A stretch of DNA of 64,000 nucleotides from NCBI GenBank assembly GCA_040386075.1, contig JAZKGE010000008.1, forward strand, positions 198,766-262,765, written 5' to 3'. Both the position numbers and the translations under genes were made by a program. Every line of letters starts with the position of its first letter. Within the stretch, counting starts at the first letter, position 1. This document shows positions 47,501 through 55,508 of the stretch, in pieces. This stretch comes from UBA4416 sp040386075 (lineage in GTDB: Bacteria > Bacteroidota > Bacteroidia > B-17B0 > Aurantibacillaceae). Below the pieces are notes generated by a model that did not search any database, was not told where the DNA came from, and saw only the letters and a program-made list of their open reading frames with translations.

Positions 47501-49087
47501 TGAGCTTCGTGTGCCGCCGGTAACATAAATATTCAAGGTATCATCCAGGGCAAGCGCATAACCGGCATCATTATCACTGCCGCCAATAAATGTACTAAAT
47601 GCTAGTCCGCTAAGCGTTGGTGTAAATTTGATCAGCACAGCGTCTTGCCTTCCGCCCAATGTATTATCCAGTGCGTTGAGTGTTGGAAAGTCGGATGATT
47701 TAGTGCTACTGTAAACATAAATGTTATCCAGTGTGTCAACCTGAATCTCTCCACGATATTGATCACCATAATTGAATTGTAATGAATCGGGCGGATATTC
47801 TGTAATTGGTCCGTAAGGTGTGTTGTAGGTTGCTATTACATTGTTGTAATTAATCCCATCGTTCTCGCTACCACCTATATAAGTAGAAGCCATTAAGGTG
47901 TTACCCGCACTGTTAAATTTAGCAACGTAAATATCTGTTCCATTATTAAAATTTGTACCGTTAAATACAAAGTTAATAGCAGTTCCCCCACCAAAGGTAT
48001 TATCGTAGCAACCTGAAGTTGTTGGGAAATCAGTAGATCCTGTAGCACCATACAAACACAGGTTATCGTTTTTATCTACAATTAAACTGGTTACTATCTC
48101 GCTGGCAGTTGCGCCACCAATGTATGTTGAGTATTTTAAGAACGCACCGGCCGAATCAAATTTTGTGATCACCACATCTGTAAATCCGGTTGAAGCACTT
48201 CCATTATAAGTAATATCGTAAGCGCCTATAGTTGTTGGATATCCAATGTTAAAGGCAGTTCCCCCGGTATATAAACTTCCGCGTGAATCATAAGTGGCGG
48301 TCATTCCAAAATTATCGGCTGTTGAGCCACTTTGTGCTGCAAATACCAATAATGGATCAATGATCAGGTCTTTGCTGTGATCGTATTCTTTCAATAATTT
48401 AAAGGAAACCACATCATTTTGTAAAGTAAATTTACTTGGGATCTCAACAGTATCGCCATTGATGATCTGAAACACAAAGGGTTTTTGCTCAATGGATTCG
48501 CTTACTGATGTGCTAAGATATAATTCCCCGTTCTTTAATTTGATGCTTTTTACGCCGGTATAATGAATTTTAATTTGTGCAGGATCGCCGGTTGGCTTAA
48601 CAATAAAATTGTATTTGATAGATTGACTTCCACCGGAATAAACTGCATCTATACGGTTATATAAACCGACAACAGTAATGGTTTTATAATTGTGCACATT
48701 TGTAGCCCATTTTGCTGGATCTTTGCCTATGTAAAAATTAGCATAATCTTTGGTCACATCATTTGATTTAATTGCCGGACTGGTATTTGAACCTATAAAA
48801 TCAATGGTATAAGCATGAAATTTAAGATCGGGCGAAATGATCCGTCCCAAATGCCTTGCACGGTAATTATCCTTATCGTATAAATGGTAAGTTAGTTTCC
48901 CACTTTTCTCAATGAACAAAGCGCCGCCATCCAGCTGAGCCCGATGGCTGATGATATCGTTCCACTGGTTTTTATTTTCTGTAAATTGGATATGCGACTG
49001 GGCATGAATAGGAGGAGTTCTCACTCTTTGCGAAAAGCCACAAAAACCGTTTAAGAGTATGATCACTATAAACAGGAACCTATTCAT
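44546..49087 (-). CDS. Giant SBBP- and PKD-repeat T9SS type B cargo protein (1,513 aa)
   Basis: A secreted protein with signal peptide (about 1-19, ending NGFCGFSQ). An N-terminal domain (about 30-245, from 'HIQFTENKNQWNDII') is of a type often found before SBBP repeats. SBBP repeats follow (about 250-760, e.g. 'YIGGSENDG', 'FIGGSDNDAGYAL', 'YFGGALS'), then alternating PKD domains ('HAYLWDFGTNDT', 'YLWNWGDLIT', 'WNWNFNPGNT') and 'TYTWQPS' Ig-like units (about 770-1400). A type B sorting domain ends it ('YLPTGFTPNNDGTNDVL', 'YDRWGEKLFET', 'GWDGTYKG'). It is first in an operon with its probable PorP/SprF exporter partner. Role inferred as surface adhesin or matrix component. Confidence 0.9.
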   Translation of the reverse strand: MNRFLFIVIILLNGFCGFSQRVRTPPIHAQSHIQFTENKNQWNDIISHRAQLDGGALFIEKSGKLTYHLYDKDNYRARHLGRIISPDLKFHAYTIDFIGSNTSPAIKSNDVTKDYANFYIGKDPAKWATNVHNYKTITVVGLYNRIDAVYSGGSQSIKYNFIVKPTGDPAQIKIHYTGVKSIKLKNGELYLSTSVSESIEQKPFVFQIINGDTVEIPSKFTLQNDVVSFKLLKEYDHSKDLIIDPLLVFAAQSGSTADNFGMTATYDSRGSLYTGGTAFNIGYPTTIGAYDITYNGSASTGFTDVVITKFDSAGAFLKYSTYIGGATASEIVTSLIVDKNDNLCLYGATGSTDFPTTSGCYDNTFGGGTAINFVFNGTNFNNGTDIYVAKFNSAGNTLMASTYIGGSENDGINYNNVIATYNTPYGPITEYPPDSLQFNYGDQYRGEIQVDTLDNIYVYSSTKSSDFPTLNALDNTLGGRQDAVLIKFTPTLSGLAFSTFIGGSDNDAGYALALDDTLNIYVTGGTRSSDFPVTAGSYKTTYGAGKCDGYICKIKQNGSAIMHATYIGTNSYDQSYFVQLDNQQDVYVYGQSLGTMPVTAGTYSNANSKQFIQKLTPQLNSLLASTVFGNSNGTLNISPSAFSVDCAGNIYLSGWGGNIIFGNVTNNMPLTANAIQTTTDGFNFYLMVLGPNMNGLLFGSYFGGALSREHVDGGTSRFDKRGIIYQSVCAGCGGGDDFPVTPGAWPGTPGNPNHNTDNNNCNNGVFKIDFQLNSAIASIATNTISGCVPLTVNFTNNSTPGHAYLWDFGTNDTTSTIFNPIKTFTAAGTYTANLYVKTSICNNLYDTATVVINVYPNPVASFTSVFSPCSNTITTTNNSTGNLGPNSYLWNWGDLITSTLSAPSHTYSYNGTYTVSLTVTSLQGCVNKMTDTVSVFNFTTTITSHTICNGESENIYAQGGTSYTWQPSATVSNSVTPNPIVNPTATTIYTVQIDNNSQGYLCTKTLTTQVLVHPKPVANFTLNVDSCSNSITFINQTTPSTSSSDWSYSTATVFDTPFSTSQDPTYLFGTAGTYSIQLVSVTASGCSDTIVKPIIVPVDSVSIIPSQIKCFGEIATLSATGGTSYSWQPSIGLTSPTFSSTACTPTVTTIYTVSITQNSLYGKVCIKTLTTSITVHPKIISAFNYTIDPCGNNVHFFDSSYISPVNWNWNFNPGNTSVLQSPSHFYNNTGTYTISLIVANSFGCKDTSQQIINLSGFNLSVNNPVLQCEQDTTQLIASGGNYYLWQPAQYLSNPNIPNPLAFPLTTTIYTVTIGNITGIDTCKSNLTTTVSILPFAYNTNSISVSSTSLTLGQTSTVTLNGFPYTTGTFAVVPDANVSVLSNTSIAVTPTRPGEYTVYFTDQNGCRHALKTIYIDVITNACNEGVVYLPTGFTPNNDGTNDVLYIRSNFVSEVYLTIYDRWGEKLFETSDIKIGWDGTYKGKLLDQGVYGYYMTFKCNNGEESFKKGNITLMR

Positions 49088-49107
49088 TATAGTAAATATA
49101 ACAAAAA

Positions 49108-49131
49108 AACCCTGATCGCGAAATCAGGGTT
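49108..49131 (-). terminator. Terminator of the DUF6341-like gene
   Basis: Minus-strand hairpin aaccctgat-N6-atcagggtt followed by seven T residues, 24 bases after the stop of the 70-residue membrane protein. It insulates that gene from the T9SS operon below. Confidence 0.8.
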
Positions 49132-49154
49132 CTAAAAATATAAGGTTTGTAGGA

Positions 49155-49367
49155 TTATCTTAAAGTGCCGTTTTTATCAGCCTCTTTATTTTGTTTCATC
49201 ATTTGAACTACCTGATAACATAATAAAAACCCGATGATCAACCATAATATAAGATTTGGAATATGACCCATAGCTTTCATTCCTCTGAAAATCATATAAG
49301 AAAAATCGCCGATAGCATAAAAAACATCAGTCATTGTAACCATTAAAGTGATCATTAAAGAAGCCAT
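49155..49367 (-). CDS. Small membrane protein, DUF6341-like
   Basis: A 70-residue protein with hydrophobic segments at about 1-28 and 38-55, containing 'YAIGDFSYMIFRGMKAMGH' and a charged C-terminus 'MKQNKEADKNG'. I associate this pattern with DUF6341, a flavobacterial family of unknown function. It is transcribed divergently from the DUF6427-like membrane protein, with which it is commonly linked, usually beside upp; upp is not seen here. Confidence 0.65.
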   Translation of the reverse strand: MASLMITLMVTMTDVFYAIGDFSYMIFRGMKAMGHIPNLILWLIIGFLLCYQVVQMMKQNKEADKNGTLR

Positions 49368-49396
49368 ATTAATCTAATTTTAGTAAGTTTACAGCA

Positions 49397-49404
49397 CAAA
49401 AATA
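49397..49404 (-). promoter_or_regulatory. Candidate -7 element for the DUF6341-like gene
   Basis: Minus-strand TATTTTTG, 29 bases before the ATG, in the 73-base divergent gap. Confidence 0.45.
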
Positions 49405-49440
49405 GAATTTTTTCTTAAAAAAAACGATTTTCTTAAAAAA

Positions 49441-50430
49441 ATGATTGTTGGTCCTTTAAAAAGCAATATCCAGGCATCTGTCATTATCCTTTTAATGCTC
49501 TGTATTGGTGCGTGGGCTTGCACTTTTACATTTATCAATGAAAGTACAGAGCAGATCAATTACAAAGAACATATTCTTTATTCTTTATTTTTTGGTGCCG
49601 GTTTTTCGTTCTACCTCAATCAGATCATAACGCTTGTGGCAATATTACTAGGCGCTTTTTTCGTAAATTTTCTGGTAGTGGAACAGGAAATAACATCAAA
49701 GACCAATTATTTGCCTGCTTTTTTCTACATCTTATTTGCTTTTTCAGCTACTACTAAAAGCACAGTAGAGCCTATTTTAGTAGCAAACCTGTTTATTTTA
49801 CCTGCTCTGTACTTTTTAATTAATAGTTACAGAAAAGATTTTGCACTTGCAGAGTTTTTCAAATCAGGCATTTTTACGGGATTGGCCTCTTTTTTCTGTA
49901 TACATTATATTGTAATTTTCCCCTTGAGTTTCATGGCACTCATTATCCTTCGTCCTTTTAACTGGCGGGAATGGACTATTATGTTAATTGGATTGCTTAC
50001 ACCTTTATACATTTATGTTAGTATCTGTTATTTAAAAACCAATGATGCCTTTGCTGTATTTGGGATGATCCGTGAGGCAACTTCCAGTTTACAACGGCTG
50101 GTTATTTCAGAGTATTACATTGCGTTTATTCTAATGGCAATTTTAACCTTTATATTTGCGTTGATCCATTATATGGGAAAAGGTTTTGGAGGAAAAGTTA
50201 AAACAAAAAAAACCAAGTACATTTTATTGTGGATGCTGTTATTGTCTTTACTAATGGTTTTTTTCGAGCAGGTGTCCGATATGATCCTGCTGCCCTGTAT
50301 TATTCCTTTAAGCATTTTTATTGGCGACTATTTATCAGAGATCAAACAATTAAAGATCGCCAATACCTTACTTGTACTTTTTATGGCAGGATTCCTGATC
50401 ATCTACTTTCATGAATTAGGCATCATGTAA
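49441..50430 (+). CDS. Polytopic membrane protein, DUF6427-like
   Basis: A 329-residue integral membrane protein with about eight to ten hydrophobic helices and few polar loops. 'RPFNWREWTIMLIGLLTPLY' is a recognisable motif of the DUF6427 family of Flavobacteriia; the assignment is from memory of the motif and the neighbour. Function unknown. Followed after 17 bases by the thioredoxin-like gene on the same strand. Confidence 0.65.
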   Translation: MIVGPLKSNIQASVIILLMLCIGAWACTFTFINESTEQINYKEHILYSLFFGAGFSFYLNQIITLVAILLGAFFVNFLVVEQEITSKTNYLPAFFYILFAFSATTKSTVEPILVANLFILPALYFLINSYRKDFALAEFFKSGIFTGLASFFCIHYIVIFPLSFMALIILRPFNWREWTIMLIGLLTPLYIYVSICYLKTNDAFAVFGMIREATSSLQRLVISEYYIAFILMAILTFIFALIHYMGKGFGGKVKTKKTKYILLWMLLLSLLMVFFEQVSDMILLPCIIPLSIFIGDYLSEIKQLKIANTLLVLFMAGFLIIYFHELGIM

Positions 50431-50447
50431 TTTAAAAATTTAATTTA

Positions 50448-50960
50448 ATGAAAACAAAATCACTCATACTACTATTTATTCTTACGCAACAATTATTTTC
50501 ACAAAATCCTGCAAAACCAAAAGCAACGGTTTACGTGTTCCTATCCGAAGTTTGCCCCATTTGTCAGAGCTACACATTACCTTTAAAAAAATTATACGAA
50601 AGCTATAAAGATAAAGGGATTCGTTTTGTGGGACTATTTCCAAATGAAGGTGTGAGCAAAAAAGATGTAAATTCATTCAGAAAAACCTACGATATTCCTT
50701 TTGATATGGAGTTGGATGAAGGCGGTGTTTTGGCCAAAAAATTTCGTGCAACCCTAACGCCCGAAGTTTTTGTAGAAGGCAAACCGGGAGTGATTTTATA
50801 TACCGGACGAATAGACGACTCGTTTTATGCAGTTGGTAAAAGAAGAAATTCAGTAAGTACACATGAGCTGGAAGATGCCCTGGCGGAAATAACATCAAAA
50901 CAAAAGATCAAACAACCAAGAACTCAAGCGGTTGGCTGCATCATCAGCAGTTCAAAATAA
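50448..50960 (+). CDS. TlpA/peroxiredoxin-like secreted thioredoxin-fold protein
   Basis: A 170-residue exported protein with signal peptide (about 1-19, ending QLFSQ) and a thioredoxin-fold domain. The active site is 'SEVCPICQSY' with a CPIC motif, followed by 'GIRFVGLFPNEGVSKKDVNS', 'FRKTYDIPFDMELDEGGVLA' and 'TLTPEVFV', the cis-proline loop. The spacing resembles the redoxin/SCO-like group that assists copper or cytochrome maturation. It is first of three cotranscribed genes (gaps of 29 and 1 bases), the last of which encodes a heme- and copper-type protein, so a maturation role for that protein is likely. Confidence 0.82.
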   Translation: MKTKSLILLFILTQQLFSQNPAKPKATVYVFLSEVCPICQSYTLPLKKLYESYKDKGIRFVGLFPNEGVSKKDVNSFRKTYDIPFDMELDEGGVLAKKFRATLTPEVFVEGKPGVILYTGRIDDSFYAVGKRRNSVSTHELEDALAEITSKQKIKQPRTQAVGCIISSSK

Positions 50961-50989
50961 AATGATTATTTTAGTATTAAACACTTCTT

Positions 50990-51565
50990 ATGAAATTATT
51001 TAAAGCTACTGCTTACGGTTTTACGGTTATTGTAATGACCACACTTTTTTGTTCCTTCTCAAAAGATGATGACGGTAAAAAACTGGAGGTTGATCCTATG
51101 ACCTACTATTATTTAGGTGAAGTAAAGATCATGACACCCGATAGCATTCCTATGGGAACTTATGTTGCCCTTTCGAAACAAATAGTAAATAAAAAAGAAA
51201 GTAAGATCACTATGCAATCTATCAGCATCGATCAAAAAGGAGAAACTAAAGAGTATAACTACACGATGAACATCAGTGATCCTACATATACGATCAGAGA
51301 TGTGGATAGTACTTATAGCGGCGTGGGAAAACTACACGGAAAAGCCTGGAAATGGCTAAGCTGGAACTATGATATTCAGTATAAAAATCCGGTAGGCCGA
51401 ATGAAAGGAAAAGACTTTGTATCGCTTTGGGGATTGATGGTGAACAAAGATTTTTATGGAGCCGACGGAAAAAAGTTATTGCATTACCACGAACGCCACA
51501 ATTTTATTACCAAAGAACAATTTGAAATTTTATACCTTCAGGTATTAAAAGGCTCATCAAAATAA
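50990..51565 (+). CDS. Exported protein of unknown function in redox cluster
   Basis: A 191-residue protein with a signal peptide (about 1-24, 'FTVIVMTTLFCSFS') and an acidic start to the mature part. The sequence is beta-rich, with 'YYYLGEVKIMTPDSIPMGTY', 'GKLHGKAWKWLSWNYDIQYK' and 'LLHYHERHNFITKEQF'. The His-rich 'HYHERH' might bind metal, but this is speculative. No family was recognised. It lies between the thioredoxin-like and monooxygenase-like genes, one base from the latter. Confidence 0.6.
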   Translation: MKLFKATAYGFTVIVMTTLFCSFSKDDDGKKLEVDPMTYYYLGEVKIMTPDSIPMGTYVALSKQIVNKKESKITMQSISIDQKGETKEYNYTMNISDPTYTIRDVDSTYSGVGKLHGKAWKWLSWNYDIQYKNPVGRMKGKDFVSLWGLMVNKDFYGADGKKLLHYHERHNFITKEQFEILYLQVLKGSSK

Positions 51566-51566
51566 C

Positions 51567-53087
51567 ATGAAGATTTTTTTAAGCATAGTTTCGGTGTGCC
51601 TTCTCTATTCTTTAAAAGCACAAACTACTTTTAGCGAATATGTGGCACCTATTATTTATAATAAGTGTAGTTCATGTCATCATGTTGGTGGTATTGCTCC
51701 ATTAGCTTTTACAAGTTATGCTGAGGTAAAAAAACAAGTCGGCATGATTGTGATGGCCGCTATCGACAGTAAGTTCATGCCACCCTGGATGCCTGATACT
51801 GCCTATAGCCATTTTGTGGATGAGAGAAAATTAACCGAGTCAGAATCAGTTACTATTAAAAAATGGATCACAGATGGTATGCCACAGGGGGATAAAGCAG
51901 CTGAACCTGAATTGCCTTTATTTCCCAAAGGATCACAGTTAGGTAAACCTGATTTAACGGTTAGTATGCAGCAAGCCTTTACACACAAAGGAAATAATGA
52001 AGATGCTTACCGTGTATTTGTATTGCCTACCGGGTTAAAAGAAGGCCATGATGTATCGGCTATTGAAATTATACCAGGCAATCCAAAAATAGCACATCAT
52101 ATTATTTTAGGATTGGATACAACCCGCATGGCTGAAAAGCTGGATGATAAGGATGAGAATTATGGTTATGAGCAATATTCAGGTTTTGGTTTTTATCCAA
52201 CTTATGATAATTGGTCGGGTTGGGTGCCGGGAAATAAAACACGATTTTTTCCGCAAGGCATAAGTAATTACGTGTTGCCAAACTCTAAAGTATTATTGCA
52301 AATGCATTATGGTCCGTCGCCCATTGACACAAAGGACTCAACCGTTGTAAATATCTATTATAACAAAAACTCAAACGGCAGGTATATCCGTGGCGGATTG
52401 ATCAGTCCCAATGATATTATTGACGGACCTTTCTTTATTCCTGCTAACAAGAAAAAAACCTTTCATGCAAAATATAAAGTCGTAAGTGATTATAGTTTGA
52501 TAAACATTACGCCGCACGCGCACTGGCTTGGAAAAAAATGGGAGGTATTTGCTGTGCACCCAAATGGCGATACCACACATTTAATAAAAATAAATGATTG
52601 GGATTTTAACTGGCAGAATTTTTTCAGTTTCAAAAAATTTATCAAGCTTGAGAAAGGCACCATGATCTATACCAGTGCTGAGTTTGATAATACCGAGCGA
52701 AACTTCCGCCAGCCAAACAACCCCATTAAAAATGTACTATGGGGCGAAAGCGCCAAGGACGAAATGTTCTTATGTTATTTTGCTTTTGTACCTTATCAAA
52801 AGGGTGATGAAGATATTGATATTGCAGGAAACATAAATTTAATGACTGTTATAAATAATACTACAGAAAAAAAACTGGCAGTAGATTACAGCCTGTCTGA
52901 TAATACACCGGTTACTATTAAATTGTATAGTGCAGATGGAAAAGTGGCAAAAGAAGTATTAACGAACCAACAAACCATATCGGGGAAACACCAAACTGAG
53001 ATAGATACTAAAACCCTGAAGCCCGGCACATACTGGCTTAAATTTACATCTGCTTATTATACCGAGAGTAGGAAGGTTATAATTTAA
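51567..53087 (+). CDS. Secreted heme-containing, copper-monooxygenase-like protein with T9SS type A domain
   Basis: A 506-residue protein. Signal peptide to about 18, then a short cytochrome-c-like domain with the heme motif 'CSSCH' ('YNKCSSCHHVGGIAPLAF') and a downstream 'KFMPPWMPD' that supplies the usual distal Met region. The middle (about 120-420) resembles PHM-type copper type II monooxygenases: 'PGNPKIAHHIILGLD', 'VLLQMHYGPS' and 'INITPHAHWLGK' provide candidate copper-binding His and Met. The last ~75 residues form a type A sorting domain ('VTIKLYSADGKVAKEV', 'LKPGTYWLKFTS'). The protein should be exported by T9SS and act outside the cell. The substrate is unknown. Confidence 0.78.
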   Translation: MKIFLSIVSVCLLYSLKAQTTFSEYVAPIIYNKCSSCHHVGGIAPLAFTSYAEVKKQVGMIVMAAIDSKFMPPWMPDTAYSHFVDERKLTESESVTIKKWITDGMPQGDKAAEPELPLFPKGSQLGKPDLTVSMQQAFTHKGNNEDAYRVFVLPTGLKEGHDVSAIEIIPGNPKIAHHIILGLDTTRMAEKLDDKDENYGYEQYSGFGFYPTYDNWSGWVPGNKTRFFPQGISNYVLPNSKVLLQMHYGPSPIDTKDSTVVNIYYNKNSNGRYIRGGLISPNDIIDGPFFIPANKKKTFHAKYKVVSDYSLINITPHAHWLGKKWEVFAVHPNGDTTHLIKINDWDFNWQNFFSFKKFIKLEKGTMIYTSAEFDNTERNFRQPNNPIKNVLWGESAKDEMFLCYFAFVPYQKGDEDIDIAGNINLMTVINNTTEKKLAVDYSLSDNTPVTIKLYSADGKVAKEVLTNQQTISGKHQTEIDTKTLKPGTYWLKFTSAYYTESRKVII

Positions 53088-53100
53088 ATTATTTTTATTT

Positions 53101-53183
53101 GGGCGTTGCCTGCGGCCCGGGCTTTACGCTCCAATCTTTTGCAAGAGACAGGCAAAAAGGATTTCCGCTGCAATCCCTAACGC
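53101..53183. repeat. Dispersed-repeat-like element before feoA
   Basis: GC-rich block starting gggcgttgcctgcggcccgg and ending ccctaacgc. It contains gcgtt/aacgc ends and a cttttgc-N9-gcaaaaag hairpin (53136-53159). Its composition contrasts with the AT-rich surroundings. I recall similar noncoding elements in many Bacteroidota genomes, but no second copy is in this window. Confidence 0.5.
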
Positions 53184-53237
53184 AAAAGCAATTGAACATA
53201 CCCTTTTTTAGGTATAAACAAACCTTTCAATAAAGTC

Positions 53238-53245
53238 TAAATTTG
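53238..53245 (+). promoter_or_regulatory. Candidate -7 element for feoAB
   Basis: TAAATTTG, 11 bases before the feoA ATG, matches TAnnTTTG. The leader would be very short. No clear Fur box was seen. Confidence 0.4.
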
Positions 53246-53256
53246 GAACTCTATTC

Positions 53257-53490
53257 ATGCCAACACTCGACACATTAAAGATCGGAGACACCGCCACCAT
53301 TCAGTCATTTAAGGATGAGTTCTTATCTTTAAAACTAATTGAGATGGGATGTCTTCCAGGCGAAACGGTTAAGTTAACCAATATTGCTCCTTTTGGCGAT
53401 CCTATTGCCATAGAAGTATCGGGATATTTATTAAGTTTGCGAAAGCAGGAAGCATCAACCGTTGAGGTGAGTATGCTATCCGGGAACTAA
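53257..53490 (+). CDS. feoA: Ferrous iron transport protein A
   Basis: A 77-residue SH3-like cytoplasmic protein, accessory to the FeoB ferrous-iron channel. Family features are 'TLKIGDTATIQSF', 'LKLIEMGCLPGETVKL' and 'DPIAIEVSGYLLSLRKQEA'. The stop is 3 bases before the TTG start of feoB, so the two are translationally linked. feoC is not seen. Confidence 0.92.
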   Translation: MPTLDTLKIGDTATIQSFKDEFLSLKLIEMGCLPGETVKLTNIAPFGDPIAIEVSGYLLSLRKQEASTVEVSMLSGN

Positions 53491-53493
53491 ATT

Positions 53494-55503
53494 TTGAGCA
53501 CATCAGCACATACATCTATTGCATTAATAGGCAATCCTAACAGTGGAAAGTCCACACTATTCAACTCGTTAACAGGCTTGAATCAAAAAACCGGAAATTA
53601 TGCAGGCGTTACAGTCGATAAGCATTATGGTTCATATACTTATAAAGACCACATCTTTAAAATAACAGATCTTCCGGGTACATATAGTTTGTATCCAAAA
53701 TCAATAGATGAAGAAGTTGCCTGTAAAGCCTTATTAAGTAAAAAAGAAAAGATCGATGTAGTTGTAATTGTTGCAGATGCGTCTAATCTTAAACGTCATT
53801 TATTATTAGCCACCCAGGTAATTGATCTTAAAATGCCTTGCGTGTTAGCTTTAAATATGGCTGATGAGGCTGAGAAGAACAACATCACTATTTACAAGGA
53901 AGAGCTTGAAAAGTTAGTAGGTCTTTCTGTAATTACTATTAATTCAAGAAGTAAAGAAGGAATTAGCGAATTAAAAGACGCCATTACCAAAGCAAAAATT
54001 TCGGACACCGTTTTTTACCATTTCGAAAAACAAAAGCAACTGTTCCCCACTATTTACTCATACGAAGAGTTGATACGTTATGAATTCGCGAATGGCAGTC
54101 CGCAAATAGAATTCATGAAAGAGTTTGAGATGGCGGATAATTTGTATCGCTTTGCAAAAATAAATTACATTGTTGCCAAATGTATCAAACAGCCCGAGCA
54201 GTTAAATAAAAATATGACTCAAAAACTGGATGCTGTTTTCACACATAAGATCTTTGGTTTCGCTTTTTTCTTTTTGATACTCTTGGTTATATTTCAATTC
54301 ATTTTTTATGTAGCCGAATATCCCATGACATGGATAGAGGAAGGGTTTGCCTGGTTAATGAATCTAACATCTACAGCACTGCCAAAAGGGCAATTGAATG
54401 ATCTGTTTGTGAACGGGATCCTGGCAGGGATCAGTGGGATCGTGGTGTTCGTTCCGCAAATAGCCTTATTATTTTTCTTCATAGCCATTTTAGAAGACAC
54501 CGGCTATATGGCACGAGCCAGTTTTATTTTAGATAAGCTTATGCGCAAATTTGGGTTGAACGGAAAATCAGTTATACCCATGATCAGTAGTGTGGCATGT
54601 GCGGTTCCATCGATCATGAGTACGCGTACGATCATGAACTGGAAAGACAGGATTATCACTATTTTGGTAACACCTTTAATTAGTTGCTCGGCTCGTTTAC
54701 CTGTTTATACATTGCTTATCAGCATGATGTTCATTGGAAAAAAATCAGTTGGCATTTTAAATTATCAAGGCCTGGTTTTAATGGGAATGTACCTGTTGGG
54801 ATTTGCTGCCGCTTTAATAGCCGCTTTAATTTTAAAGTACGTTTTAAAGACCACCGAGAAAAGCTATTTCATCATGGAACTGCCGGTTTATCGCAGGCCA
54901 CAATGGCAAACAGTAGCGATGTTGGTGTATGATAAGGTAAAAGTGTTTTTGTTTGATGCAGGTAAAATAATTTTAGCTATTTCAATTGTATTGTGGTTCC
55001 TCACAAGTCACGGTCCTGGAAATGTTTTTGAAGAGATCGACCAGAAAGCACAGGCATCGCATATATCCTGGAGCGAAGAAAGCATCAACTCAGCAAAACT
55101 TGAAGCGTCTTATGCCGGTGTTTTAGGAAAAAAAATGGAACCGGTTATCAAACCTTTGGGCTTCGACTGGAAAATAGGTATTGCTTTAATTACATCGTTT
55201 GCTGCACGCGAAGTATTTGTAGGTACCATGGCAACAATTTATAGCAGCGGTGATTCAGAGAACACCGAAACGTTAAGGGAAAAAATGATGGCGGAGAAAA
55301 ATTTCCAAACTCAGCAACCTGTTTATACTTATGCAGTGTGTTGGTCGCTCATGATATTTTATGTGTTTGCCATGCAGTGTATGAGTACGCTCGCTACAAC
55401 TTACCGTGAAACAAAACATTGGAAATGGCCTGCCATACAATTAGTTTTTATGACAGGTTTGGCATATCTTTCTTCTTTATTAGTATATAACGTTTTAAGT
55501 TAG
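53494..55503 (+). CDS. feoB: Ferrous iron transport protein B
   Basis: A 669-residue inner-membrane Fe2+ transporter. It starts at TTG just after feoA. The N-terminal G domain has G1 'IGNPNSGKST' (about 10-19), G3 'DLPGTYSL' and G4 'NMAD'. The membrane part (from about residue 250) carries the two Gate motifs: 'ARASFILDKLMRKFGLNGKS', 'VPSIMSTRTI' and, later, 'FAAREVFVGTMATIYSSG'. Length is slightly shorter than E. coli FeoB (773), typical for the phylum. Stop TAG overlaps the possible GTG start of cysQ. Confidence 0.95.
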   Translation: MSTSAHTSIALIGNPNSGKSTLFNSLTGLNQKTGNYAGVTVDKHYGSYTYKDHIFKITDLPGTYSLYPKSIDEEVACKALLSKKEKIDVVVIVADASNLKRHLLLATQVIDLKMPCVLALNMADEAEKNNITIYKEELEKLVGLSVITINSRSKEGISELKDAITKAKISDTVFYHFEKQKQLFPTIYSYEELIRYEFANGSPQIEFMKEFEMADNLYRFAKINYIVAKCIKQPEQLNKNMTQKLDAVFTHKIFGFAFFFLILLVIFQFIFYVAEYPMTWIEEGFAWLMNLTSTALPKGQLNDLFVNGILAGISGIVVFVPQIALLFFFIAILEDTGYMARASFILDKLMRKFGLNGKSVIPMISSVACAVPSIMSTRTIMNWKDRIITILVTPLISCSARLPVYTLLISMMFIGKKSVGILNYQGLVLMGMYLLGFAAALIAALILKYVLKTTEKSYFIMELPVYRRPQWQTVAMLVYDKVKVFLFDAGKIILAISIVLWFLTSHGPGNVFEEIDQKAQASHISWSEESINSAKLEASYAGVLGKKMEPVIKPLGFDWKIGIALITSFAAREVFVGTMATIYSSGDSENTETLREKMMAEKNFQTQQPVYTYAVCWSLMIFYVFAMQCMSTLATTYRETKHWKWPAIQLVFMTGLAYLSSLLVYNVLS

Positions 55504-55508
55504 TGAAC

